This document shows positions 1 through 8,330 of a DNA stretch of 58,367 nucleotides, in pieces (position 1 is the first letter of the stretch; every line of letters starts with the position of its first letter). Source of the DNA: Desulfurococcales archaeon (lineage in GTDB: Archaea; Thermoproteota; Thermoprotei_A; Sulfolobales; Fervidicoccaceae); NCBI GenBank assembly GCA_027014955.1, contig JALWDA010000073.1, positions 76,926-135,292 of the forward strand. Direction: 5' to 3'. Below the pieces are notes generated by a model that searched no databases, was not told the origin of the DNA, and saw only the letters and a program-made list of their open reading frames with translations. Position numbers and translations under genes: made by a program.

Positions 1-652
1 CGCCTGGCCTGGAACCAGGAGGCCTGGCGGTGACCAGGGCTATATCAGCAAGACCTGCACCGCTTGCGAAGTACTTGTACCCGGTGAGCCTCCATATTTG
101 ACCATCATTCTCAGCCATCGTAACATTGGCTCCAAGGTCACTTCCTCCTTGAACCTCGGTGAACCAGGTGGCACCCCATAGTATATTGCTTGAAATGCCG
201 ACGAGTCCCTTGTAGAGGTCCCTTATCTCGTCCCGAGCGTACTTGTATAGAGCGTAGGCTGTTTGGATTGTTATAGTTAATATACACGAAATGCCAGAGT
301 CCCCTACAAGGTAGATCCCGGCATAATGCTCAAGCCAAGACTTTCCCTGGAAAGGCGGTTTGTTAACGCCGTAATCGCGTACAAGACCGACAAGTACCTC
401 CCTCTCACGAGGATCTAGCCATACTGTGTCGAGTTCTCTGCCATATACGGACCAGTTAAGCAGGATGGGCTCACTTAGTCTGTCTACACGATAAGCTACT
501 TCGTAGACTTCTCTCCCTGCGAATCTACCCAGCTCGCTTAAGTCGGGTTGATATCCTAGGAATGCTGATAGCATGCTGCGAAAAGGGTAGTCCAGCTTGT
601 AATGGTCGAGACCGTAGGCAAGGCTTATGTTTTCTATTCCTTTAAGAGGCAT
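1..652 (-). CDS. AidB-like acyl-CoA dehydrogenase, 3' part cut by window edge
   Basis: Reading the minus strand from an ATG at 652 gives 217 uninterrupted codons that run off the window start, so only the N-terminal part is visible. The stretch WGATWFTEVQGGSDLGAN (residues 159-176) is the substrate/FAD-contact signature of the AidB branch of acyl-CoA dehydrogenases, which has MTEKQGGSD in bacteria. It is followed by the beta-domain stretch RLTGYKYFASGAG. Family members are flavoproteins of about 500-600 residues; the substrate of archaeal members is not established. A TATA-like AATAAATA lies upstream near 700, and there is no clear ribosome binding site. Its place next to other beta-oxidation genes suggests acyl-CoA oxidation rather than a DNA-repair role; that is inference. 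Confidence 0.85.
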   Translation of the reverse strand, partial: MPLKGIENISLAYGLDHYKLDYPFRSMLSAFLGYQPDLSELGRFAGREVYEVAYRVDRLSEPILLNWSVYGRELDTVWLDPREREVLVGLVRDYGVNKPPFQGKSWLEHYAGIYLVGDSGISCILTITIQTAYALYKYARDEIRDLYKGLVGISSNILWGATWFTEVQGGSDLGANVTMAENDGQIWRLTGYKYFASGAGLADIALVTARPPGSRPG

Positions 653-777
653 GAGTGATGCACCGTAGGGCCTTGCAATCAAAGAATCTCAGCATAACTA
701 CTTATTTATTGCCAAAATAACTCAGTCGAAAATTGTAGTTGGACACGGGTGAAAAAGTCTGAATCAGTGAAAAACGC

Positions 778-1800
778 TCATGGTGCGATGACAATCCTAC
801 CCTGAGCCTTACCAGCTTCGAGCAAAGAGTGGGCCTGCCGCACCTCATCAACGCTAAGAGGTATCCTCTTGTAAACAGGTTTTACCGCGCCATTACTCAA
901 TAGCCCCACGGCCTCCTGCAAATCGCTAAGGGTTGAATTAAGAGAGCCCAGCACGCCAGTCTCTTTCAGTATAACCAGACCTAGCAACACCTGCTGAGGC
1001 CGGGGGTCAACATTGCCTGTCAGGATAACGCGTCCTCCTTTCCTAACGCTGCGCAGGGACTGGTCCAATGTTGGGCCACCAACGTTTTCGAGCACTATGT
1101 CAACCCCCTCGCCGTCGGTGAGCTTCTTCACCTCTTGCGAGAATCCCCCCGACCCATAGACGACCACATTGTCCACCCCCAGCGATTCTAGTATCCGGGC
1201 CTTCTCCTCGCTCCTCGTGACCGCTATAACTCTAAGTCCTAGGGCCCGTGCAACCTGGGCTGAGTGTAAGCCGAGTCCCCCGCCAGCTCCTGTGACAAGG
1301 ACGGTCTCGCCTTCGACGGCCTTGGCTCTTTGCTTTAGCGCCCTATAAGCTGTGCCAACTATACAAGCTGCGAAACTGTAAGACTCTAGAGGCGCTTCGC
1401 TGTGCGCTCCAATCTTGACTAGGGACCAGTGGGGGAGGCTCACGTACTCGGCGTAGCAGCCGTCTCTGTCCTCGCCGAGCCACTGGTTGCCTCGGCAGAG
1501 GTTCTCTTCTCCCCTCTTGCAGTTCTTGGGAAAGGTGTAGATAAGCGAGGCCACATTGTCTCCCTTGTTGAGTTCCTCAACCCCTTCACCCACCTCCACG
1601 ACTTGGCCCGCCAGCTCGTGGCCGGGTATTACTGGTAGCCTAGCCCTCATATGGCCCCTTCTGACCAGTGTGTCCCTGTAACAAACTCCGCATCCAGCCA
1701 CTCTTACAAGAACCTCGCCCTCGCCTGGAGTGGGTGTGTCAATGTCTCTCTCTACCAGAACTTCGGGTCCTCCGTAACCTGTTTGGACTATGGCTTTCAA
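778..1800 (-). CDS. Zinc-type alcohol dehydrogenase family reductase, acryloyl-CoA reductase-like
   Basis: A medium-chain dehydrogenase/reductase of about 340 residues. Visible are the catalytic-zinc region CGVCYRDTL with PVIPGHELAG, the nucleotide-binding GAGGGLGLHSAQ, and a C-terminal stretch GNVDPRP..LGLVILKETGVLGS that resembles the Sulfolobales acryloyl-CoA reductase subgroup. The structural-zinc lobe is reduced: only CKRGEENLC remains of the usual four cysteines. Acryloyl-CoA reductase makes propionyl-CoA, which would fit the methylcitrate genes in this window; a generic quinone or alcohol reductase is the alternative. A GTG at 1806 is possible, but the TTG at 1800 is preceded at good spacing by GGTGGGTGG, so I chose it. 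Divergent from the fumarase gene. Confidence 0.8.
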   Translation of the reverse strand: MKAIVQTGYGGPEVLVERDIDTPTPGEGEVLVRVAGCGVCYRDTLVRRGHMRARLPVIPGHELAGQVVEVGEGVEELNKGDNVASLIYTFPKNCKRGEENLCRGNQWLGEDRDGCYAEYVSLPHWSLVKIGAHSEAPLESYSFAACIVGTAYRALKQRAKAVEGETVLVTGAGGGLGLHSAQVARALGLRVIAVTRSEEKARILESLGVDNVVVYGSGGFSQEVKKLTDGEGVDIVLENVGGPTLDQSLRSVRKGGRVILTGNVDPRPQQVLLGLVILKETGVLGSLNSTLSDLQEAVGLLSNGAVKPVYKRIPLSVDEVRQAHSLLEAGKAQGRIVIAP

Positions 1801-1921
1801 GACCACCCACCTATGGACCAGTTATGAGTGGCTGAATTATAGATTCTCGGAAGCCGATATATATCCTCCATTGACATAGTATTCATTTGGGTCCCCAGAC
1901 TTCTCCCGTAGGGTGACTAGC

Positions 1922-3238
1922 TTGAAGAAAATGAAATACGTGGAAAACGCTAAGAAGGTGTTTCTAGACACTGGAACCCGGATACCAAGAGAGATGATAT
2001 GGGCAATAGGAATAGTAAAATACTCGGCAGCTAAAGCCAACAAGCATCTTGGACTCCTAGAACCCCAGTTGGCAGACGCGATAATGGAGACTGCACTGGA
2101 GCTGGCTGAGGGCAAGTATGACGACCTGATACAGGTTGACGTCTTCCAGACGGGCTCAGGAACGGGTCTTAACATGAATGCCAACGAGGTCATAGCCCTT
2201 AAGGCAACAGAGAAGTTGGGCAAGGACGTTCACCCGAACGACCATGTAAACATGGGCCAGTCTAGCAACGACGTCATACCGACCGTGATACGCATAGCTG
2301 CCGTGGAGACGGCGCTAGGCCGACTAAAACCATCACTCGAGAACCTCATAGGAACGCTTAGGAAAAAGGCAGAGGAAACCCAAGACGCTGTAAAACCGGG
2401 CAGGACTCACCTGAGGGACGCGCTACCAGTTACGCTCGGTCAGGAGCTGGAAGCTTGGGCGAACGCCCTGGAGAAGGACCTTGACATGCTCCTGAAGGCG
2501 GTTGAAAACGTAATGGAGCTCCCCCTAGGAGGCACTGCCGTGGGCACAGGGCTGAACTCCCATCCCCGCTACGCTGAGCTAGCGATAGGCTACATATCAG
2601 AGACCACCAAGAGAAGCTACAGGCCCGCGAAAAGCCGGTTCAGGGCGATGAGGAGCCTCAGCGACCTTCTCATACTATCATCAATATACAAGGCCATTGC
2701 AACCGACCTTTGGAGGCTCTCCCAGGACCTCAGGCTAATGTACTCCGGCCCCAACACTGGGTTCAACGAGATAGACATGCCCCAAAAGGTGCCGGGTAGC
2801 AGCATAATGCCTGGCAAGGTGAACCCGGTCACAGTAGAGGCAGTAATGCAGGCCTCCTCACACGTAATGGGAATGGAGCAGAGCCTAACCAATGCAAGCC
2901 TTCTCGGAGAGCTCGAGCTGAGCATGGGCCTCCCACTATCCGGGTACCTTATAATCAGGCAGGCGAAGCTACTCGCCGAGGCCATGGACAAGCTGTCTGA
3001 GCAGGCCATAGAGACCCTGAGACCCAACCTGGAGAGAATGAAGACCCTCGCGGAGAACAGCCAAGCACTAATAACAGTACTGTCACCGAAAATAGGATAC
3101 GATAAGGCAGCGGAATTGTCCAAGATGATATACGAGGGCAAAAGCGTCCGAGAAGCGCTTAAGGCAGCGGGCCTTAGTGAGGATGAGATAGAGAGGCTCC
3201 TTGACCTCAAGAAGCTAACACAACCAGGAATACCATAA
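1922..3238 (+). CDS. fumC: Class II fumarate hydratase
   Basis: Fumarase/aspartase superfamily enzyme of about 438 residues interconverting fumarate and malate in the TCA cycle. It has the substrate-loop signature GSSIMPGKVNPV, the SGTGLNMNANEV stretch and the active-site region GRTHLRDALPVTLGQE. Length and motifs fit class II fumarase; aspartate ammonia-lyase is the main alternative and cannot be excluded by motif alone, but the surrounding TCA genes favour fumarase. A GTG at 1913 opens the frame, but that GTG lies in a GGGTGAC ribosome binding site spaced for the TTG at 1922. A TATA-like GATATATAT lies near 1855-1863. The gene is followed by 246 noncoding bases with T-runs. Confidence 0.88.
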   Translation: MKKMKYVENAKKVFLDTGTRIPREMIWAIGIVKYSAAKANKHLGLLEPQLADAIMETALELAEGKYDDLIQVDVFQTGSGTGLNMNANEVIALKATEKLGKDVHPNDHVNMGQSSNDVIPTVIRIAAVETALGRLKPSLENLIGTLRKKAEETQDAVKPGRTHLRDALPVTLGQELEAWANALEKDLDMLLKAVENVMELPLGGTAVGTGLNSHPRYAELAIGYISETTKRSYRPAKSRFRAMRSLSDLLILSSIYKAIATDLWRLSQDLRLMYSGPNTGFNEIDMPQKVPGSSIMPGKVNPVTVEAVMQASSHVMGMEQSLTNASLLGELELSMGLPLSGYLIIRQAKLLAEAMDKLSEQAIETLRPNLERMKTLAENSQALITVLSPKIGYDKAAELSKMIYEGKSVREALKAAGLSEDEIERLLDLKKLTQPGIP

Positions 3239-3468
3239 ACAAACCCAAAAACCGGAGCGGGCGGTCCCCACGCGTGTTTTTAGCACAATTTCGTCTCCCA
3301 CAAACTTTTTTCACTAGGCATCCATATGACATTGAGATATTCTATGTAATACAGCCACGTTACCTAGGAACATGATTACCTAGAGCTTATCCACACACAA
3401 GCGTTTAGTCTATAGTCGTTAAGCTCAACGGCAAATCCATAATAGAAAACATACAGAAAACCAACAAG

Positions 3469-3491
3469 TGACCACCTCCAGAGAGTGGTCA
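3469..3491. promoter_or_regulatory. Inverted repeat over the start of the thiolase gene
   Basis: TGACCAC (3469-3475) and GTGGTCA (3485-3491) are perfect inverted repeats. The spacer adds CTC and GAG, so almost ten base pairs can form. The right arm contains the first possible start codon (GTG 3485). It could be a protein-binding operator for a fatty-acid regulator or an RNA hairpin masking the start. The function is inference; the repeat is directly visible. Confidence 0.45.
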
Positions 3492-4690
3492 AATTGGCCA
3501 AGGAAGTCTACATTGTAGGTGGCCTGAGGACACCCATAGGCAAGTTCGGGGGTGCCTACAAGAGCATCCATCCCTCCAAGCTAGCAAGCACCGTCATAAG
3601 TGACCTTATAGAGAGGACTAGGATACCCCCCGAGTCAATAAACTTGGTCATAATGGGCCAGGTGATAAGAGCCGGGACTGGTATGAACACCGCGAGGCAA
3701 GCAGCTCTCGCCGCGGGCGTGCCTGAGGAGGTTGACGCAATGAATGTGGACATGGTCTGCGCAAGCGGTCTGACAGCTGTGATAACAGCGTCTCAGTACA
3801 TAGCGGCTGGGGAATACGACGTGGTCATTGCTGGCGGGATGGAGTCTATGAGCTACGCCCCCTTCCTCCTACCCGGGCCCAGGCTTAGGTGGGGTATAAA
3901 ACACCTAATATTTGACAAGTCCCTGCCCCTGGAAGACTCGATGGTGAAGGACGGCCTTTATGACCCCATTTACAACATGGTCATGGGAGAGGAGGCGGAT
4001 AGGGTGGCAAGGGAGGAAGGAATAGAGAGAAGCGCGCTCGAGGAGGTTGCGCTGGAGAGTCACAGGAGAGCCCACAAAGCATGGGAACAAGGGCTGATAA
4101 AAGACACAATAACGCTTGTAAGGGACAGTAATGGGCAACCGCTCTTGGATATAGATGAAGGTATAAGGCCCAGCCTTACCCCGGAGAAACTGGCGCGCCT
4201 TCCCCCCATATTCACGGAGGAGGGACCGCACACGGTGGGAACATCAAGCCAGCTAAGTGATGGAGCGGCTGCACTGGTTCTAGCTTCTGGAGAGGCTGTA
4301 AAAAGGCTAGGTCTAGAACCCAAGGGTAGAATAGTGGCCCACGCTTACGCGGCCACGACTCCCTACAGGTATGCAATAGCCCCCGTCAAGGTCATTAAGA
4401 GAATGCTGGAAAAGACTGGCTGGAGTCTAGACAAGGTGGACTTCTGGGAAAACAACGAGGCGTTCGCGGTTAACACTATAATACTTGAGAAGCACCTGGG
4501 CATACCAAGGGAACGCCTGAACGTCCACGGAGGCGCCATCGCCGTCGGACATCCACTGGGCATGTCTGGAGCTCGTATACTTATCGAGCTTATCAACGTG
4601 CTCGAGAAACACGGGGGTTCCAGGGGCATGGCCTCCATATGCCACGGCTTGGGAGGTGCTGCTGGGATTACAATAGAGCTTGTAGTCTAA
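3485..4690 (+). CDS. Acetyl-CoA C-acyltransferase (degradative-type thiolase)
   Basis: Thiolase of 401 residues that cleaves 3-ketoacyl-CoA with CoA to release acetyl-CoA, the last step of beta-oxidation, or condenses two acetyl-CoA. The nucleophilic Cys is at about residue 92 in VDMVCASGLTAV. The His of GGAIAVGHPLGMSGAR and the second Cys of ICHGLGGAAG are both present, so the catalytic set is complete. The frame opens with GTG at 3485; TTG at 3494 (protein LAKEVYIVGG) is also plausible. Upstream, 3239-3484 contains a direct repeat TTACCTAG (3360 and 3376) and the inverted repeat described separately, suggesting its own regulated promoter. Confidence 0.93.
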   Translation: MVKLAKEVYIVGGLRTPIGKFGGAYKSIHPSKLASTVISDLIERTRIPPESINLVIMGQVIRAGTGMNTARQAALAAGVPEEVDAMNVDMVCASGLTAVITASQYIAAGEYDVVIAGGMESMSYAPFLLPGPRLRWGIKHLIFDKSLPLEDSMVKDGLYDPIYNMVMGEEADRVAREEGIERSALEEVALESHRRAHKAWEQGLIKDTITLVRDSNGQPLLDIDEGIRPSLTPEKLARLPPIFTEEGPHTVGTSSQLSDGAAALVLASGEAVKRLGLEPKGRIVAHAYAATTPYRYAIAPVKVIKRMLEKTGWSLDKVDFWENNEAFAVNTIILEKHLGIPRERLNVHGGAIAVGHPLGMSGARILIELINVLEKHGGSRGMASICHGLGGAAGITIELVV

Positions 4691-4779
4691 GGTACCTCAC
4701 TGTAAAAAGTCTGTGGAGAACATGGGGGCTTTTAAAGAAATAATACTGTGATTTTGGGTGGAAATCACCGCGCGAGTGA

Positions 4780-5118
4780 CTAGCCCTTTATCCCCGCCTC
4801 TATAAGTTTCCTCAGATTAGCCGTCTCTATGACATTGCCAGTAATCTTCATCTTTCCCCTGATAAAGGCGGCCATAGCGTCCATCTCTCCTTTCAAAATC
4901 TTCTCCAAGACTTCCCTGCTCATTTTGAGGGTGGCGGTGGGCCGTTCGATTTCCCCCTTATCGAGTATAACCTCCCCATCCGCTATCTTTATGAAGAACT
5001 TGTCGCCTTCATCAGTCTCTATCTGGAACGACTTGTTCCAGGCCTTTATCTCATCAGCCATCTTCGCCTTGGCTTTGTCAAGAACGCTTTTCGCAAGAGC
5101 TAGGAGATCATCGCTCAC
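4780..5118 (-). CDS. SCP2 sterol-carrier/lipid-binding domain protein
   Basis: A 112-residue single-domain protein with the SCP2 pattern: a helical N-terminus, the beta strands FQIETDEGDKFFIKIADGEVIL, then ATLKMSREVLEKILKGEMDAMAAFIRGKMKITGN, which is the typical SCP2 hydrophobic tunnel region. SCP2 domains bind acyl-CoA or lipids. It sits between two thiolase genes, convergent with the first and divergent from the second. In animals SCP2 is fused to the SCP-x thiolase, so a separate SCP2 beside an SCP-x-type thiolase is suggestive of substrate presentation to the thiolase (inference). Confidence 0.85.
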   Translation of the reverse strand: MSDDLLALAKSVLDKAKAKMADEIKAWNKSFQIETDEGDKFFIKIADGEVILDKGEIERPTATLKMSREVLEKILKGEMDAMAAFIRGKMKITGNVIETANLRKLIEAGIKG

Positions 5119-5236
5119 GGGTATTCACCGTGTGAAATATGGTTCTCGGGCTTTGTATTTATTCTTATTTATTTTAAATTTAAATAAAGAGGACAACATA
5201 TTCTCCAGTGAGGAACATAACTTCTACCACCAGGTG

Positions 5237-5248
5237 CTCCAGCTGGAG
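5237..5248. promoter_or_regulatory. Perfect 12-bp palindrome overlapping a ribosome binding site
   Basis: CTCCAGCTGGAG is a perfect palindrome whose right half supplies the GGAGG ribosome binding site for the thiolase that starts with TTG at 5259. It may be an operator, or an RNA element that ties up the ribosome binding site. No proof of function. Confidence 0.35.
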
Positions 5249-5258
5249 GGTGCCCGAC

Positions 5259-6449
5259 TTGGTGCGTAATGTCGCCATAGTTGGGGTAGGTCAATCTAAG
5301 TTTGGCGTCAGACACGACGTGAGTTTCCCCGAGCTTGCTTGGGAAAGCGTCTCCCAGGCGCTGGACGACGCTGGTTTGGAGCAGAAAGATATAGAATATT
5401 TTATTGTTTCAAACGCGGGTGGGTGGAGTAGTGAGCCCCTCCCCGCTGTGGTTGTGGGGGAGTACTGCGGGCTTACGCCCAAGGGCACTGCCCGCGTAGA
5501 GGCCGCATGCGCGTCTGGAAGTTCGGCTATTAAACTGGCTCATGACATTATAGCGAGTGGTCAGGCGGACATTGTTCTGGCGCTGGGCATTGAGAAGATG
5601 AACGAGTCCCCGACGCCCACCGTAGTGGAGTTTATAGGGAGGGCGGGTAACTACTTCTGGGAGTTCCAGAACTTCGGCCTGACCTTTCCCGGATACTATG
5701 CACTTTACGCGACTGCATACATGCACAAGTATGGAGCCACAGAGGAAGACCTATGCAGGGTCGCCGTCAAGAACCATTACTATGGCTCGTACAATCCCAA
5801 GGCCCAGTTCCCCAAAAAGATAACACTGGAGGAGTGCATGAAGTCCCGATACGTGGCTTGGCCTCTAAAGCTTCTAGACAGCTCCCCTATAACCGACGGA
5901 AGCGCCGCCGCCATACTTGCATCGGAGGACGTGGCCCGTAAGCTAACCGATACTCCTGTGTGGATAAGGGCCATAGGTCACGCCTCTGACACGAGCAACT
6001 TGAGCAAGAGGGACAACTTCCTAAGCTTAAGGGCGGCTGTTGAGGCTGCTCACATGGCATATAAGAAGGCGGGTGTGGACCCAAGTAACCCAGCGAAGTA
6101 CTTCGACGTGGCCGAGGTTCACGACTGTTTCACCATCGCCGAGATACTCGCGTACGAAGACCTCGGGTTCGCCAAGAGGGGTGAGGGTGTTAACCTGATA
6201 AGAGAGGAGCAGACCTACGTCGGAGGACCTATTCAAGTTAACCTCAGCGGTGGTCTCAAGGCAAAGGGTCATCCGATTGCAGCCACGGGTGTGGGTATGG
6301 CTGTGGAGCTGACCAGGCAGCTTAGGCAGGAGGTTGAAAAAGAGAGGCAGGCCGTAATCGACAGGGGCTGGGCCCTGTCCCACAACATTGGTGGGACGGG
6401 CCATTATGCATACGTCAACATCTATAGTCTGGATAAGCCCCGGGGGTGA
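5259..6449 (+). CDS. SCP-x type thiolase family protein, DUF35-partnered
   Basis: Thiolase superfamily protein of 396 residues. The nucleophile lies in VEAACASGSSAI; the other active-site regions are EVHDCFTIAE and GGLKAKGHPIAATG. The last canonical thiolase motif, with its second Cys, is replaced by SHNIGGTGHY. This is the pattern of archaeal thiolases that work with a DUF35 partner, and the gene for such a partner follows only 3 bases later. Known archaeal complexes of this kind join thiolase, HMG-CoA synthase and DUF35; no HMG-CoA synthase is visible here, so a role in beta-oxidation with the neighbouring SCP2 protein is also possible. The TTG at 5259 has GGAGGGTG six bases upstream; the longer frame from 5208 has no such support. 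Confidence 0.85.
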   Translation: MVRNVAIVGVGQSKFGVRHDVSFPELAWESVSQALDDAGLEQKDIEYFIVSNAGGWSSEPLPAVVVGEYCGLTPKGTARVEAACASGSSAIKLAHDIIASGQADIVLALGIEKMNESPTPTVVEFIGRAGNYFWEFQNFGLTFPGYYALYATAYMHKYGATEEDLCRVAVKNHYYGSYNPKAQFPKKITLEECMKSRYVAWPLKLLDSSPITDGSAAAILASEDVARKLTDTPVWIRAIGHASDTSNLSKRDNFLSLRAAVEAAHMAYKKAGVDPSNPAKYFDVAEVHDCFTIAEILAYEDLGFAKRGEGVNLIREEQTYVGGPIQVNLSGGLKAKGHPIAATGVGMAVELTRQLRQEVEKERQAVIDRGWALSHNIGGTGHYAYVNIYSLDKPRG

Positions 6450-6452
6450 AGC

Positions 6453-7004
6453 GTGTTGAGCCAGAAGAGCCAGAAAGAGGCTATGGAGGAGGCCCTCAAG
6501 CAGTTCGAGCAATTCGTCGAGTCCATAAAACAGGCCACAGGCCTCCCAATTGTGCCTGACCAGAAGACCGGCGCTGCCCTTTGGGTTGACCAGAGGGAGC
6601 TGAGGCTAAAGTACACGATATCGGTGGAGAGGATAAAGCCCTTCTACGACGGGCTTATGGATGGGAAGCTGATGGCCACGAAGTGTAGTAAGTGTGGCAC
6701 GGTATATTTCCCGCCACAATCATACTGCCCCACGTGCAGGAAAAGCGAGATGCAGTGGATAGAGCTAAGCAGAGAGGGGGAGCTACTGACCTTCACGGTT
6801 ATAAACATAAAGCCAGCCAGCTTCGCGCATTATGATGACTATATTGTGGGCATAGCACGTCTTAAGGAGGGCATAAATGTGACGGCATGGGTAAGGGAAA
6901 AAGACCCTACGAAACTAAAGGTTGGTATGAAGGTGAGGATCGAGGTCGTTAAAAGGCAGCCCGAGGGTTACCTTACCTACGAGATAGTCCCTGTGAGCGA
7001 GTAG
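6453..7004 (+). CDS. DUF35 protein: zinc ribbon plus OB-fold, thiolase partner
   Basis: A 183-residue protein with an N-terminal helical part, a rubredoxin-like zinc ribbon (CSKCGTVYFPPQSYCPTC, about residues 75-92) and a C-terminal OB-fold ending in RIEVVKRQPEGYLTYEIVPV. DUF35 proteins bridge CoA between thiolase-type enzymes. The N-terminus carries about 70 residues ahead of the zinc ribbon, including WVDQRELRLKYTI, that are longer than the minimal domain. The gene follows the thiolase stop by 3 bases and has GGGGGTGA just upstream of GTG 6453/TTG 6456, so the two are translationally coupled. Confidence 0.87.
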   Translation: MLSQKSQKEAMEEALKQFEQFVESIKQATGLPIVPDQKTGAALWVDQRELRLKYTISVERIKPFYDGLMDGKLMATKCSKCGTVYFPPQSYCPTCRKSEMQWIELSREGELLTFTVINIKPASFAHYDDYIVGIARLKEGINVTAWVREKDPTKLKVGMKVRIEVVKRQPEGYLTYEIVPVSE

Positions 7005-7087
7005 GTTTTTAGGGGAACATTTATCTCCAGAGCATGACCATTTTTCAACACGGCGCACAACCCCGGTTGGTGAGAGGTGGAGCTGGA

Positions 7088-8296
7088 ATGGTTTTCCCCT
7101 TCAACTCCTCCCTCGACTTCAACATACAACTTTCCGAGGAGCACGAGCTTTTCAGGAAGACGATAAGGGAGTTCGTGGAAAAGGAGCTCGAGCCAATAGC
7201 CATGGAGATTGAAAAGAACAACCATATCCCAGATGAGCTTTTCGAGAAGGCGGCTCAGCTAGGCTTGTTTGGTGTGGGCATTCCCGAGGAGTATGGTGGT
7301 CAGGGAGCTGACCACATGAACACAGTTCTCATGATGGAGGAAATATCGCGGGTTAGCCCAGCCTTTGGTACAGCTGTTACTGTTCATGGGCTGTTTGTGG
7401 TCCCCGTGCTACTCTATGGAACGGAGGAGCAGAAGAGGAAATATGTGCCCCCAGTAGCCAGAGGAGAGAAACTGGCAGCCCATGCTAACACGGAGCCCTG
7501 GGCCGGGAGCGACATAGCGGGTATCAGGACCACCGCTAAGAAGGTCAATGGACACTGGGTCATAAACGGGAGAAAAATGTTCATAACCGGGGCCGATAGG
7601 GCAGAGTTCTTCGTCGTGAGCGCTAGGACTAGTCCTCCTCCCCAGGATAAGAGGTGGAAGGGCATCACCTTCTTCATAGTTGAGAGAGACACGCCGGGTT
7701 TCAAGGTGGGGCAGAAGATAAACGTCACTGGCCTAAGGGGAGAGCATCCCCATGAGATTATTCTCGAGGACGTGAAGGTTCCCGAGGAAAACGTCCTGGG
7801 ACCCATAGGCGAGGGGTTCAAGGTCGCTGTTAACACCTACAACCACGGCAGGGTTAACATAGCTGCCCAGGCGGTTGGTATTGCTCAGGCGGTTTTCGAG
7901 AAGAGCCTCAACTATGCTATGCAGAGAGAGGCGTTTGGTAGGCCCATAATTGGCTTCGAAGCCGTCGCCTTCAAGTTGGCGGACATGCTCATAAAACTAG
8001 AGGCTGCGCGGCTGCTGGTGTACTGGGCCGCTACTTTGGCCAACCAGAAGCGCAGGGAGTACGTGATGGCGGCAAGCCTTGCAAAGACCTTCGCCACGGA
8101 AGTAGCTGAGGAGGCATCCGCTCATGCAATAAAGATACACGGAGGGTACGGTGTTGACGTGGAGACGGGTGTGGAGAGGTACCTCAGGGACACCCTGATA
8201 ACAACCATATACGAGGGCACCAACGACATACAGCGGCTCAACATAATAAGAGAGCTATTGCGACAGGTGTTCGGGGCACCCATAAACATCACCTAA
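7088..8296 (+). CDS. Acyl-CoA dehydrogenase
   Basis: FAD-dependent acyl-CoA dehydrogenase of 402 residues that introduces the 2,3-double bond in acyl-CoA and passes electrons to ETF. Visible: the N-terminal helical domain (ELFRKTIREFVEKELEP), the FAD/substrate loop AHANTEPWAGSDIAGIRTTA, the beta domain MFITGADRAEFF, and the C-terminal signature KIHGGYGVDVETGVERYLRDT followed by IYEGTNDIQRL with the catalytic Glu of YEGT. The upstream extension from 7034 is likely untranslated: the ATG at 7088 has GAGGTGGAG at normal spacing and gives the usual N-terminus. Its direction and position suggest one transcription unit with the thiolase, DUF35 and the following fusion enzyme. Confidence 0.94.
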   Translation: MVFPFNSSLDFNIQLSEEHELFRKTIREFVEKELEPIAMEIEKNNHIPDELFEKAAQLGLFGVGIPEEYGGQGADHMNTVLMMEEISRVSPAFGTAVTVHGLFVVPVLLYGTEEQKRKYVPPVARGEKLAAHANTEPWAGSDIAGIRTTAKKVNGHWVINGRKMFITGADRAEFFVVSARTSPPPQDKRWKGITFFIVERDTPGFKVGQKINVTGLRGEHPHEIILEDVKVPEENVLGPIGEGFKVAVNTYNHGRVNIAAQAVGIAQAVFEKSLNYAMQREAFGRPIIGFEAVAFKLADMLIKLEAARLLVYWAATLANQKRREYVMAASLAKTFATEVAEEASAHAIKIHGGYGVDVETGVERYLRDTLITTIYEGTNDIQRLNIIRELLRQVFGAPINIT

Positions 8297-8330
8297 GCTA
8301 ATCGAGGGCTTAGCAAGGGGGTGAAGGGAC

